Below are positions 6,567 through 14,872 of a stretch of DNA of 64,000 nucleotides, one piece after another (the first letter of the stretch is position 1; every line of letters begins with the position of its first letter). The DNA is taken from positions 2,232,001-2,296,000 of the forward strand of contig NZ_CP022387.1 in NCBI RefSeq assembly GCF_002302635.1. Reading direction: 5' to 3'. The notes beneath the pieces are model-generated. The model made no database searches. It saw only the letters and a program-made list of their open reading frames with translations, and had not been told where the DNA came from. This DNA is from Capnocytophaga stomatis. GTDB lineage: Bacteria > Bacteroidota > Bacteroidia > Flavobacteriales > Flavobacteriaceae. Made by a program: the position numbers and the translations under genes.

Positions 6567-8501
6567 ATGCAAGCATCAATATTCCGTATATTTCTTTTCA
6601 ATGATAATGAGCAGTCACGAGTACTAAAATTTAATGATGGATTGAATATAATTACAGGAGATTCTAAAACAGGTAAAAGTGCAATAATTGAAATTATTGA
6701 TTATTGTCTATTTGCTAAAAAATCAACAATTCCAAAGGGAATCATAACGGATTGGACTAATCTTTATTGTTTAATTATCAGAGTAAAAGAAAAATATTTA
6801 GTAATTGCAAGAAATAAAAATAGTAGTCAAGTGTACTTTAATGTTGAAACTAATTTGAAATTCATAGAAAATTTTTCAAAGGAGTACTTTAAAGGCAAAA
6901 ATCAAATTGATATAGAAGAGGCTAAGAAGGAATTTGAAAAACACATAGGAATTTCTATTTTGGATACGAGAACTAGCGAAGATGAGGATAAAAGGAAATC
7001 GGGAGGAAAAGTAACAATGAGGAGTTTCATTCCTTTTATTTTTCAACATCAAAATTTGATTGCTAATAAACATAGCTTATTTTATAGGTTCGACGATTTT
7101 TATAAAAGAAAAAAAACAATTGATGATTATCCTATATTAATGGGGTGGGGAGATGCTAACTTTTTTAAGTTACAGAGAACATTAGAAAGTAAGCAAAAAG
7201 AATTGAATCAAAAGAAAAAGATTGATGAGAAACTGAAAATTGATAATAAACAATTAAGAGAAGATCTTTTTAATTCTATATCAATATACTATACTATAAT
7301 TGGTAAAAAACTACCAGATGATATTGACTTATCAGAACTTAAAAAATTAGCTAAAGATTTACCATTACCCAATATAAACTCATTAGGCGATCAAAATTTC
7401 AATGAAGAACTGAAGAAAATAGATAATTTAATATTTGAGAAGAACAAAGAGCTATGTTCAGTCAAAAACTTGATTTACGCAATAGAGTCCAATAATGATG
7501 TATCTCAAAATTATTCAAAAAGTATCGATAGACTAAAAGCACTAGCATCAATTGAACAAAATGTTGGACAAATTTCTTGCCCACTTTGTGAGCAAGACGT
7601 TAAGGAAATAAATGAGAAGATTTTGACCATAAAGAAATCTAACGAAATGTTAGAGGATGAGTTCAAAAAGATAGGAATATATGTAAATGATATGTCCGAA
7701 CAATCTATCTCGTTACAAAAGGAACGAGATAGATTGAAGAAAGATATAAGGAATCTTAGGAATAAAGCAGATAATTTAAATAAACAAATTATATCAAAGT
7801 TTAATACTAGAGGCGAGTATGAAAGAGGATTGTTATTAAAAGGTAAAACAGAAGCTAATGCTTTAAATTTCATTAAAAGGAATGACATTTTATTGAATAA
7901 TAAAAGTGATTATTCTGAATTGGAAACTGAAATTAATAGTATTAAGGATAAGCTTGCTACATATAATCTCAAAGAAAAGTTGGAGAAAGCAAAAATAACC
8001 TTAAGTACAAAAATGACCTCTATTTGTGAAAAGCTTGATTTTGAAGAAGAATTTAAACCAGGAGAAATATCTTTTGATTTAGAAAAATTTAGTTTGAAAT
8101 ATAAGGTAAAAAATAATGAAGATATTTTATTATCAGAAATGGGAAGTGGCTCAAATTGGCTAGCAATACACCTATCCACTTTTCTAGGCTTTTTATATCT
8201 TCACAGTGTAACCCAATCATCTAAAATCCCATCAATTTTGATATTGGATCAACCAAGTCAGGTATATTTTCCCAAAGTTTATAGACAATTAGATGAAGAA
8301 TTTGAAAATGAACAAAAGATTATTGATGATAATATTATTCAAGTTAAGAATATATTTAAGGTAATTTCTCAAGAAATTGAGGATACTGAAAAAGAATGCG
8401 GATATAAACCTCAAGTAATTGTTTTAGAACATGCTGATGAGGAAGAATTCGAACAATTTATAAAATATCGTTGGAAAAAAGATGGAAAAAAATTAATATA
8501 A
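6567..8501 (+). CDS. SMC/Rad50-like ATPase, DUF3732 type (ABC-3C ATPase)
   Basis: 644 residues. It opens in the DUF3732 manner: LKFNDGLNIITGDSKTGKSA (Walker A at residues 31-39), IIEIIDYCLF, then IPKGIITDWTN. A central coiled coil (about 190-470) holds a CPLC pair (Cys338, Cys341) at its apex, like the zinc hook of Rad50. The C-terminal half has the ABC signature region (LLSEMGSGSNWLAIHLSTF) and Walker B (ILILDQPSQVYFP). DUF3732 proteins are the ATPases of predicted ABC-three-component conflict systems. It is likely a DNA-end or nucleoprotein sensor that licenses the nuclease. It is the last gene of the operon. Confidence 0.88.
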   Translation: MQASIFRIFLFNDNEQSRVLKFNDGLNIITGDSKTGKSAIIEIIDYCLFAKKSTIPKGIITDWTNLYCLIIRVKEKYLVIARNKNSSQVYFNVETNLKFIENFSKEYFKGKNQIDIEEAKKEFEKHIGISILDTRTSEDEDKRKSGGKVTMRSFIPFIFQHQNLIANKHSLFYRFDDFYKRKKTIDDYPILMGWGDANFFKLQRTLESKQKELNQKKKIDEKLKIDNKQLREDLFNSISIYYTIIGKKLPDDIDLSELKKLAKDLPLPNINSLGDQNFNEELKKIDNLIFEKNKELCSVKNLIYAIESNNDVSQNYSKSIDRLKALASIEQNVGQISCPLCEQDVKEINEKILTIKKSNEMLEDEFKKIGIYVNDMSEQSISLQKERDRLKKDIRNLRNKADNLNKQIISKFNTRGEYERGLLLKGKTEANALNFIKRNDILLNNKSDYSELETEINSIKDKLATYNLKEKLEKAKITLSTKMTSICEKLDFEEEFKPGEISFDLEKFSLKYKVKNNEDILLSEMGSGSNWLAIHLSTFLGFLYLHSVTQSSKIPSILILDQPSQVYFPKVYRQLDEEFENEQKIIDDNIIQVKNIFKVISQEIEDTEKECGYKPQVIVLEHADEEEFEQFIKYRWKKDGKKLI

Positions 8502-8554
8502 ATATAAAATTGAAAGTAAATTATTCAAAAACAACAAACTAAAAATTTAAAGCA

Positions 8555-9469
8555 ATGGAACATTCACACGAAGGACACACCCATAGCGTAGCGAGTTTGG
8601 AGAGCATCAACCGAGCTTTTTACATTGGTATCGGACTGAATTTGGTGTATACGATTATCGAATTTGTGGTGGGTTTCCGCATCAATTCGCTGGCACTCAT
8701 TTCGGACGCGAGTCACAACCTGAGCGATGTTGCCAGTTTGGTTATTTCGCTTGTCGGGCTGAAACTAACCCAGAAAGCAGCCACGTACTCATTTACTTAC
8801 GGATACAAAAAAGCCTCCATTTTGGCATCGCTCATCAATGCGGTGCTGCTGGTGTATATCGCCGTGAAAATTATCGTTGAGGCTATCGAACGCTTTGAAG
8901 CTCCCCCCGAAATGACGGGTAATATGATTATCATAACGGCAACTATCGGGGTTATTATCAATGCTTTATCGGCTTTTCTTTTCTACAAAGGACAAAAACA
9001 GGACATCAACGTAAAAGGAGCTTTTCTGCATCTGTTGGTGGACGCTTTGGTGTCGGTTGGGGTGATTGTATCGGGGGTAATTATCTATTTCACAGGCTGG
9101 GACATTGCCGACGTGCTGACGAGTTTGGTCGTTGCGGTGGTGATTTTGATTTCCACTTGGAATTTGCTTGCCGAAAGCGTGAAACTCATCCTCGATGGCG
9201 TGCCACACAGCATAAAAGTGGACAAAATAAAGCAAATTATTGAGCAACATCCTAGGGTTTGTTCGGTGCATCACATTCATATTTGGGCACTTAGCAGTCA
9301 GGAAAACGCACTTACCGCACATTTGGTAGTTGAAGACAACAGCACTTTTGAGGAAATCGACCAACTCAAAAAGGAAATAAAACACACTCTCCAACACGAA
9401 CATATTCAGCATTCTACTTTTGAAATAGAACTTTCAAAAATGAAATGCAAGTGTGGTGATTGTCATTGA
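8555..9469 (+). CDS. CDF-family zinc/cobalt/cadmium efflux transporter
   Basis: 304 residues, typical of the cation diffusion facilitator family. A His-rich N-terminus (MEHSHEGHTHS) is followed by six membrane helices. Helix II has the metal site as SDASHNLSD (HxxxD type) and helix V has HLLVDALVS. The cytoplasmic C-terminal domain (about 215-290) ends with a Cys/His tail, CKCGDCH, which could bind zinc. It exports divalent metal by proton antiport at the inner membrane. GC is much higher than in the ABC-3C genes. The last 34 bases of this gene recur after the Fic gene. Confidence 0.92.
   Translation: MEHSHEGHTHSVASLESINRAFYIGIGLNLVYTIIEFVVGFRINSLALISDASHNLSDVASLVISLVGLKLTQKAATYSFTYGYKKASILASLINAVLLVYIAVKIIVEAIERFEAPPEMTGNMIIITATIGVIINALSAFLFYKGQKQDINVKGAFLHLLVDALVSVGVIVSGVIIYFTGWDIADVLTSLVVAVVILISTWNLLAESVKLILDGVPHSIKVDKIKQIIEQHPRVCSVHHIHIWALSSQENALTAHLVVEDNSTFEEIDQLKKEIKHTLQHEHIQHSTFEIELSKMKCKCGDCH
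9436..9469 (+). repeat. Direct repeat, left copy (3' end of the CDF gene)
   Basis: 34 bp that encode the CDF tail KMKCKCGDCH and its stop. A second copy with 2 mismatches lies at 10171-10204, so the pair brackets the Fic gene. Confidence 0.85.
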
Positions 9470-9615
9470 CTTAAAACTGTAAGCATATTCACTGCTCACG
9501 CAAAATTGAGAATAGTTTAGTGTGTTTGTTCTAAAATTTTATTGACAATTAAGTTTTTTCGCATAAAGAGAGTAAATATATTGTACTTTTACAGCCTAAA
9601 ATACGCATCTGACCA

Positions 9616-10164
9616 ATGAAAAATATCGATAAAGAGAGTTTGAATAAGGCTTACCAACTTTTTGAAAGTAAGGCTATTGATGAAATGGAAGTCGGAACGA
9701 CCAAGGGATTGCAACAAATTCACGAATATTTGTTTGGTGGATTGTATGACTTTGCAGGAAAAATAAGAACGAGTAACATCTCAAAAGGCGGATTTCGATT
9801 TGCTACGGCACTTTATCTAAACGAAATTTTGGTGAAAATAGAGCAAATGCCCGAAAACTCATTTGAGGAAATCATTCAAAAATATGTGGAAATGAACATC
9901 GCTCATCCATTTATGGAAGGCAACGGCAGAAGTATGCGTATTTGGTTGGATATGATGCTGAAAAAGAATCTTAAAAAGATAGTAAATTGGCAATTTGTGG
10001 ACAAAACACTTTATCTGCAAGCTATGGAAAGAAGTCCCATAAATGATTTAGAAATCCGATTTTTATTAAAAGAAAACCTAACCGATGAGGTTGAAAATAG
10101 AGAAATCATTTTCAAAGGCATTGAGCAATCGTATTATTACGAGGGGTATGAAGGGAATGGTTGA
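9616..10164 (+). CDS. Class III Fic protein (AMP transferase) with C-terminal inhibitory helix
   Basis: 182 residues. The Fic motif HPFMEGNGR is complete at residues 97-105, so His97 is the expected catalytic base. Fic proteins usually transfer AMP from ATP to a target protein hydroxyl. The C-terminus carries SYYYEG (Ser172 to Gly177), fitting the (S/T)xxxE(G/N) inhibitory motif in the class III position, as in the small Neisseria Fic protein. Activity is therefore likely self-controlled by oligomer state, and no separate antitoxin gene is seen. A flap segment ([12 protein letters not shown]) is also present. The gene lies between two copies of the CDF tail. Confidence 0.9.
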   Translation: MKNIDKESLNKAYQLFESKAIDEMEVGTTKGLQQIHEYLFGGLYDFAGKIRTSNISKGGFRFATALYLNEILVKIEQMPENSFEEIIQKYVEMNIAHPFMEGNGRSMRIWLDMMLKKNLKKIVNWQFVDKTLYLQAMERSPINDLEIRFLLKENLTDEVENREIIFKGIEQSYYYEGYEGNG

Positions 10165-10170
10165 GGACTG

Positions 10171-10204
10171 AAAAATGAAATGCAAGTGCGGCGATTGTCA
10201 TTGA
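10171..10204 (+). repeat. Direct repeat, right copy (CDF tail remnant)
   Basis: 32 of 34 bases match 9436-9469, including the stop codon. Here it has no gene upstream in frame, so it is a remnant of a CDF gene end. Confidence 0.85.
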
Positions 10205-10250
10205 TAAAGGATGCACGACATCCGAAGCGACTGAAAAGCTAAGATATTTT

Positions 10251-10280
10251 AAAGGAACGAGCAATTTCGTTCCTTTTTTT
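10251..10280 (+). terminator. Intrinsic terminator after the Fic gene
   Basis: Ten-base arms AAAGGAACGA (10251-10260) and TCGTTCCTTT (10267-10276) with a 6-base loop, followed by T residues. Confidence 0.88.
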
Positions 10281-10315
10281 ATTTAAAATATTGCTCATTC
10301 AAAAAAAGTTATAAT

Positions 10316-11209
10316 AAACCTGTCTAAACTTTTTAAGAGGAAAATTAAAAGTTCCAAGAATTTTTAGCATTTTTGTTTTGCATAACAAAATGAAAATCAA
10401 GGAACTTTGAGCAAAGATATAATAAAAAAATGGATTATTTCCCATTTGAGTATTGGAAAAAGAGGATTTAAAACAAAATTTGATTTATCATTAATTTTTC
10501 TTCTGATAGTCAAACGATTAAAAACAGGTTGCCAGTGGAGGGAACTTCCGGTAGAAGTGTATTTTAAAGACCAAAAAATAAGCTATCAAACAGTCTATTA
10601 TTATTTCAATAAATGGAGTAAAGATGGTAGTTTTAAGCGAATTTGGCTTAATTTGTTGCTTGAGAATCGGAGAAAATTAGATTTATCAAGCGTCCAACTT
10701 GATGGTAGTCATACTCGATGTCGAATGGGAGGACAATCTGTTGGTTATCAGTTAAGAAAAAAGTCAAAGACCACGAATTCTATCTTTCTGTGTGATAATT
10801 TGGGGCAAATTTTAGCAATGGGTAGTCCAAAATCCGGTAATCATCACGATTTGAATAATATAGACTTTGTTTTAAAAGAGATTTTGAATCTTTTGGAGGA
10901 AGCGAAAATAGAGCATAAAGGCTTGTTTGTCAATGCAGATGCAGGTTTTGATAGCCGAGACTTAAAAAGTTTTTTACAGGAAAAAGAAATAATACCTAAT
11001 ATCAAACAAAATCCCAGAAATGGACAAAATGAAAATATTTATTTTGACGAAGAATTATATAAAAATCGGTTTAAAATAGAGAGAAGTTTTGCGTGGCTTG
11101 ATGGTTTTAAAGGATTGATTATAAGATATGAAACCCTAAACACAACTTGGATGGCTATGTTGTATCTAGGGATTATACTAACATTTATTCGAAAAGTTTA
11201 AACAAGTTT
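10316..11209 (+). mobile_element. IS5-family insertion sequence, copy 1
   Basis: 894 bp. The ends were set by comparison with the second copy at 39690-40583, which has the same length. Imperfect terminal inverted repeats: AAACCTGTCTAAACTTTT at the left and the complement of AAACTTGTTTAAACTTTT at the right (16 of 18 match). No target-site duplication is visible here (left flank AAT, right flank GAT), whereas copy 2 has one. Copy 1 may therefore have suffered recombination or an adjacent deletion. It lies directly before a truncated TetR gene. Confidence 0.9.
10407..11201 (+). CDS. IS5-family DDE transposase
   Basis: 264 residues. An N-terminal DNA-binding part (about 1-75, with TGCQWRELP and YQTVYYYFNKW) leads into the DDE catalytic core. 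QLDGSHT holds the first Asp, VNADAGFDS the second, and FKIERSFAWLD the Glu with the Y/F-x2-R-x3-E-type spacing. It cuts and joins the element ends. The start is a TTG; the ATG at 10390 is out of frame and soon stops. It differs from the copy at 39.7 kb at one residue (Val for Ile). It appears intact and may be active. Confidence 0.92.
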   Translation: MSKDIIKKWIISHLSIGKRGFKTKFDLSLIFLLIVKRLKTGCQWRELPVEVYFKDQKISYQTVYYYFNKWSKDGSFKRIWLNLLLENRRKLDLSSVQLDGSHTRCRMGGQSVGYQLRKKSKTTNSIFLCDNLGQILAMGSPKSGNHHDLNNIDFVLKEILNLLEEAKIEHKGLFVNADAGFDSRDLKSFLQEKEIIPNIKQNPRNGQNENIYFDEELYKNRFKIERSFAWLDGFKGLIIRYETLNTTWMAMLYLGIILTFIRKV

Positions 11210-11220
11210 GATATAAAATT

Positions 11221-11403
11221 ATGCCGAAATCAACGACAATTACCAAAGAAATCATTGTGGATACTGCCTTTGAAATGGTTCGTAAAGAAGGGTTTGGAGT
11301 ACTTTCTACCCGAAATATCGCCAAGCAAATCGGTTGTTCAACACCATCGTATTTTTGCCAACGAAACAGTAAAAATTCCTTTTTCAAAAGGCTACGGTCT
11401 TGA
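11221..11403 (+). pseudogene. Truncated TetR-family regulator
   Basis: The first ~40 residues (MPKSTTITKEIIVDTAFEMV and the GVLSTRNIAKQIGCST helix-turn-helix) match the intact TetR gene at 20895 closely. After the CST the sequence diverges into unrelated residues and stops at 60 residues; the intact protein has 174. Only the DNA-binding helices remain, with no ligand domain. Another frame across the junction (RIFANETVKIPFSKGYGLDM) suggests fusion to the tail of a different lost gene. The IS copy ends 11 bases upstream, replacing the native promoter. Confidence 0.8.
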
Positions 11404-11449
11404 TATGTAGCCCACAACAAAATAGTAACAACCTAAAAATCAGAATAAA

Positions 11450-11986
11450 ATGAACAACAAAAAAATCGCAGAGATTTTGGCTTCGCAGTATAAAGCAAGC
11501 CTTGGAATGCTACGTAAAACTTTGGAAAAAGTTCCTGAAGACCAATGGAATACGGATGAGTACAACAATCCGAATTGACAAATTGCCTATCATTGCATTG
11601 CCGCAATACAATATTATTTAGGGGCAAATGACGCCAGTTTTGTACCCTTTGAAAAAGACATCAGAGGGGCAGAGAGTCTTGGAGGTTCGCAAGAATGGGA
11701 AAATCCTGATGCAGGTGTGGTGGTAGAGGGATTTCATACCAAAGAAGAATTGTTTTCGTTTATTGATGAGCTGAATGAAAACTTGCTACAACGGATTGAA
11801 ACTCTGCCTTTTGAAGCGGATTCGGGATATGAATGGTATCCAGTTTCGCGTTTTGAATTGCATCTGAACTGCATCCGGCATACCCAACACCATACAGCAG
11901 AAATCATTGAGCGATTGAAAATAAAAGGTATTAGCGGTTTCCGTTGGTGGGTAAACGAACACGAACCGGAAGAATGGGAGGGATAA
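11450..11986 (+). pseudogene. DinB-like protein gene with in-frame stop
   Basis: The frame from the ATG at 11450 to the stop at 11984-11986 encodes 178 residues with one TGA at codon 43 (11576-11578), where Trp would fit (PN-W-QIAYHC). After it the frame is open and looks like a DinB/DUF664-type four-helix protein: His in the QIAYHCIAAIQYY helix and HTQHHTAEI near the end are the usual metal ligands. DinB-like enzymes are often thiol transferases. A restart downstream would miss the first helix. The last ~45 bases and the following region recur at 19425. Confidence 0.8.
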
Positions 11987-12043
11987 TTCTCAATGCTAAA
12001 TGGTTAATATAAGGAGGTATAATTCTTCCTTGTTTTTCGTAAT

Positions 12044-12075
12044 TTGTGAAAAATAAATAAAATCTCCTATTTTTG
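12044..12075 (+). promoter_or_regulatory. Promoter TTG-N21-TATTTTTG before membrane gene A
   Basis: TTG at 12044-12046 and TATTTTTG at 12068-12075 fit the Bacteroidota -33/-7 pattern. The start codon is at 12091. Confidence 0.65.
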
Positions 12076-12090
12076 CCAAAAAAATAAAAA

Positions 12091-12735
12091 ATGACACGAA
12101 AAAGAACCAAAAAAGAAAACTCAAAAATCAGTGTGATAGAGCGTTGGGACAAGCCTTTTGAGTATTTTGGATTTTTGAATTTGGTGTTGATGGCATTTTA
12201 TTACGGAAGTTTGTGGTTTTCCGCCACGCCTTTGGACGCTGATAAAGTATTTAAATTCAGTCTTTTAATGGCATTTGAGTTTATAATGGTACATTCAGGT
12301 GTGTTTATGGTGGCGTTTTCTGCACGCATCAGTTTGTTTATATTTTTCCCTGTATATGGCTTGTTTGCCTATTCTTTTCAGAGTATTATGGGGTTTTCGG
12401 ATTGGACGATTACTACGCTTTATTGCGTTACCGTGTTTAACCGAATGCGTTTTGCATTTTTTAACACCAGTGAAGCTGTACAACAAAGAGTAATGGCTCA
12501 ATCTGTCGTCGCAGTAATGCTGTATTTTTTTCTTGCGATGTTTGTCGCTTTTGGGCAAAATATTGTCCCAGAATTTGCCTTAGATGAAGGATTTCGCAAA
12601 TCCCAAAGTTACTTAGATGCCAAAAAACACGGTGGACTTTTTTTAGATTTTCCTCATACAGCGATTGCATTGGGAACTCTGTATTTCAGCTTTTTAGCTC
12701 TTTTTGATTTGAGTTTAATCCGAAAGATGAAGTGA
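12091..12735 (+). CDS. Integral membrane protein of unknown family (copy A)
   Basis: 214 residues. A basic N-terminus (MTRKRTKKENSK) leads into about five hydrophobic segments (near residues 28-48, 60-80, 82-102, 140-160, 190-210). No catalytic or transport motif is evident. The conserved charged loop EFALDEGFRKSQSYLDAKKH lies between the last two segments. The copy at 19580 is the same protein with only a few changes, all near the N-terminus. Having its own promoter in both copies suggests it is expressed alone. Function unknown. Confidence 0.75.
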   Translation: MTRKRTKKENSKISVIERWDKPFEYFGFLNLVLMAFYYGSLWFSATPLDADKVFKFSLLMAFEFIMVHSGVFMVAFSARISLFIFFPVYGLFAYSFQSIMGFSDWTITTLYCVTVFNRMRFAFFNTSEAVQQRVMAQSVVAVMLYFFLAMFVAFGQNIVPEFALDEGFRKSQSYLDAKKHGGLFLDFPHTAIALGTLYFSFLALFDLSLIRKMK

Positions 12736-12929
12736 GGCATTTGATAAGATTTTGCATTTTTCAAGAAAGTTTAAAGGTCAGCTGTCAAAAAGGAGGTATT
12801 ACTATTGATGAAGTAAAATAACGTTTGGTAGATACGCTTCACAGCTTAACACCACCAAAGGTATATTGTCCAAGTCCAAAACAATAATAAAATTTATTAT
12901 TAAGTTTGTCTTTCCTAAAAAAAAACACG

Positions 12930-13664
12930 ATGAAAAAACAAAATCAAACGTTGCTTATCATACTGGAAGAAAGTGCTTTTTTTAGCCCAGAATATTATCA
13001 AATAATGACACATCAAAATGTCAAATATTTGAAAATCAATTGTTATTCAGTGATTGAAGGAAGAGAAAATTTATATTCCATAAAGGAGTTTTTTCTAAAT
13101 AGAAATGGAGTTGTGGAGTGGATTTTTCATTATCAATATTTTGAACCTTACGAATACAAAAAAGTAACATTTGATGCGTATGGCAAAAAAATACAGGCTC
13201 TTTATTATGATTCAGACGGAAATTTAGAACTAAAACAAATTTTTACTTATGATGAAAACAACAATAATTCTGAAATTTTGACTTTGCAAAATGAAGAATT
13301 TTACGCCAAAGTCACACGAAAGTTCAACGAAAAAGGACAAGAAATTTTTTGCTATCACGAACACCAAAACGACCGCCTGAGCGGATATTCGGAGTCCTTT
13401 TACGATGAAAGTGGCAGACTCATCTCGATAAAATATTTTTATTCGGATAAAACTCATCACGGTTCGGTGTTTTATGAATATGACAAGTACGGCTTTTGTT
13501 GTCTATACCGATGGAAATCAGCAATTAATGAAGACGATGCTACCATACAAAAAAATATTTTTGACTGCAATGGAAAAATCCTGAAGTCAGAAATCTATAA
13601 GGAGTATGATCAGGAAGTTCCGTTCGAAGTTTTTCAGTATGAGATGGATTTCTTTGATGTTTGA
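12930..13664 (+). CDS. Hypothetical protein with YD-like repeat segments
   Basis: 244 residues from the ATG at 12930. After a ~45-residue N-terminal part shared with the broken gene at 20417, it holds several short repeats of the kind FDAYGKKIQALYYDSDGN, TYDENNNN and YDESGRLISIKYFYSD. These resemble the YD/MORN-like strands in some immunity and surface proteins of Bacteroidota. No signal peptide, so it is cytoplasmic. Because repeat A ends inside it (13059), this gene is either the intact parent or itself a chimera formed at the repeat edge. Function unknown. Confidence 0.6.
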   Translation: MKKQNQTLLIILEESAFFSPEYYQIMTHQNVKYLKINCYSVIEGRENLYSIKEFFLNRNGVVEWIFHYQYFEPYEYKKVTFDAYGKKIQALYYDSDGNLELKQIFTYDENNNNSEILTLQNEEFYAKVTRKFNEKGQEIFCYHEHQNDRLSGYSESFYDESGRLISIKYFYSDKTHHGSVFYEYDKYGFCCLYRWKSAINEDDATIQKNIFDCNGKILKSEIYKEYDQEVPFEVFQYEMDFFDV

Positions 13665-13690
13665 GAAATGAAATTATTTCTAATTCCCTC

Positions 13691-14491
13691 CTATGATTTT
13701 GCCAGTCTCAAAATACTGATAGCCCCTTTCCCTACAATAAAGAATACGATAATACCAATGATAAGGTCAGGATATTTAGATTGGCTTAAATATACTGATA
13801 TTCCTGCAAGAATTACTCCTAAATTGATGATAATATCATTAGAAGTAAATATCATACTTGCCTTCATATGGGCTTCTTGGCTTTTACTCTTTTGTAATAG
13901 GTAAAGACACAGGCTATTTCCTATCAATGCTAAAAAGGAAATGATAATCATTGTCTGAAAATGAGGGAATTCTTCTAATCCGATGAACCTTCTCACTACT
14001 TCCAACAATCCTAATAGGGCTAAAATCAACTGAAAATAACCTGATATTTTAGCTACTTTCTTCTTGAATGCAACTGCCGACCCTACCGCAAAAAGTGCCA
14101 ACGCATATACCAAACTATCGGCTAACATATCCAGACTATCTGCCACCAACCCCATTGAATTAGCAAAAAAACCTGTAACTATTTCTAAAACAAAGAATAT
14201 AAAATTGATAATTAATACCTGCCAAAGTAGTCTGCGTTCCTGCGAGGTATTTTCTTCAATAATATCTTCTTCATTTGCCTTATTAGTGGATTGTAAAGAA
14301 GCTCCAAGATTAAGTTCTAATAATTTCTGCGTGATTTCCTCCGCAGTTTCTTTATGGAAAACACTTAACATTCTATTAGGAATGTCAAAATGCAAAGCGG
14401 AAATCTGCGTGATACCTTCCAGCTTCATTCGTATTATCTGCTCCTCAGAAGGACAATCCATTTTAGTAATCTTATATATACTCTGTTTCAT
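13691..14491 (-). CDS. CDF-type cation transporter with N-terminal HMA-like domain (paralogue 1)
   Basis: 266 residues. The first ~65 residues look like a ferredoxin-fold metal-binding (HMA) domain, but the usual CxxC loop is replaced by MDCPSEEQ with a single Cys. Then come six membrane helices of the CDF fold: SMGLVADSLDMLADSLVYAL carries the Asp pairs of the metal site, and ASMIFTSNDIIINLGVI is helix V with Asp instead of HxxxD. There is no long C-terminal cytoplasmic domain. It should export a divalent metal. It is closely related to the gene at 15648, and the DHFR-like cassette lies between them. Confidence 0.85.
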   Translation of the reverse strand: MKQSIYKITKMDCPSEEQIIRMKLEGITQISALHFDIPNRMLSVFHKETAEEITQKLLELNLGASLQSTNKANEEDIIEENTSQERRLLWQVLIINFIFFVLEIVTGFFANSMGLVADSLDMLADSLVYALALFAVGSAVAFKKKVAKISGYFQLILALLGLLEVVRRFIGLEEFPHFQTMIIISFLALIGNSLCLYLLQKSKSQEAHMKASMIFTSNDIIINLGVILAGISVYLSQSKYPDLIIGIIVFFIVGKGAISILRLAKS

Positions 14492-14748
14492 TTTTTATTC
14501 CTTATTTAGGTATATTATTTCTTATATCTTCTTCTGGTCGTGTTTTAAAAAGTATGATGATGTAAAAATTCCCCTTTGATTCGCTGAATTATATCAGTAA
14601 AATTTGAAGATTATTGGATAAGTCGTTTTATGTTTTTAGACGGGGATTTTAAAAACGGGCTCTTAAATTCCATTAGTAAGTGCAATTTTGATGATTAATT
14701 TTCTCTCTTTTGAATGGAGCGTAGCGAAATGAAAATGGATAATATACC

Positions 14749-14839
14749 GCCCAACGGTTTCGGGCTTTGCGTTGGGTTTTGGAGCATAAATATCCAATTT
14801 TGAACTTTCAACCCCGCTATTGCAAAACCGATGTTAGCG
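14749..14839 (-). repeat. attC-like palindromic unit downstream of the DHFR-like gene
   Basis: 91 bp. Read on the minus strand it begins CGCTAACATCGGTTTTGCAA and ends GCCCGAAACCGTTGGGC, so the ends form GCTAAC and GTTGGGC boxes. An inner pair CCCAACG/CGTTGGG forms a stem. Both ends recur in the unit at 15438-15629. No gene of its own: the 63-codon frame over it is a shadow. Confidence 0.6.
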
Positions 14840-14872
14840 GTTCGGGCTTTTTGTCGTCCGTCGTTATGTCGG

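Larger units (their letters stand above)
11943..13059 (+). repeat. 1.1-kb direct repeat, copy A
   Basis: Covers the end of the DinB-like gene, a whole membrane-protein gene and the start of the next gene. It is near-identical to 19425-20546 in the same orientation, except in the ~60-bp promoter stretch just before the membrane gene, which has diverged. The two copies flank the metal island. Confidence 0.92.

Noticed and set aside
4986-8501. Classical restriction-modification or BREX/DISARM system
   Set aside because: No methyltransferase, helicase or other marker genes; the three-gene order with a DUF3732 ATPase fits ABC-3C better.
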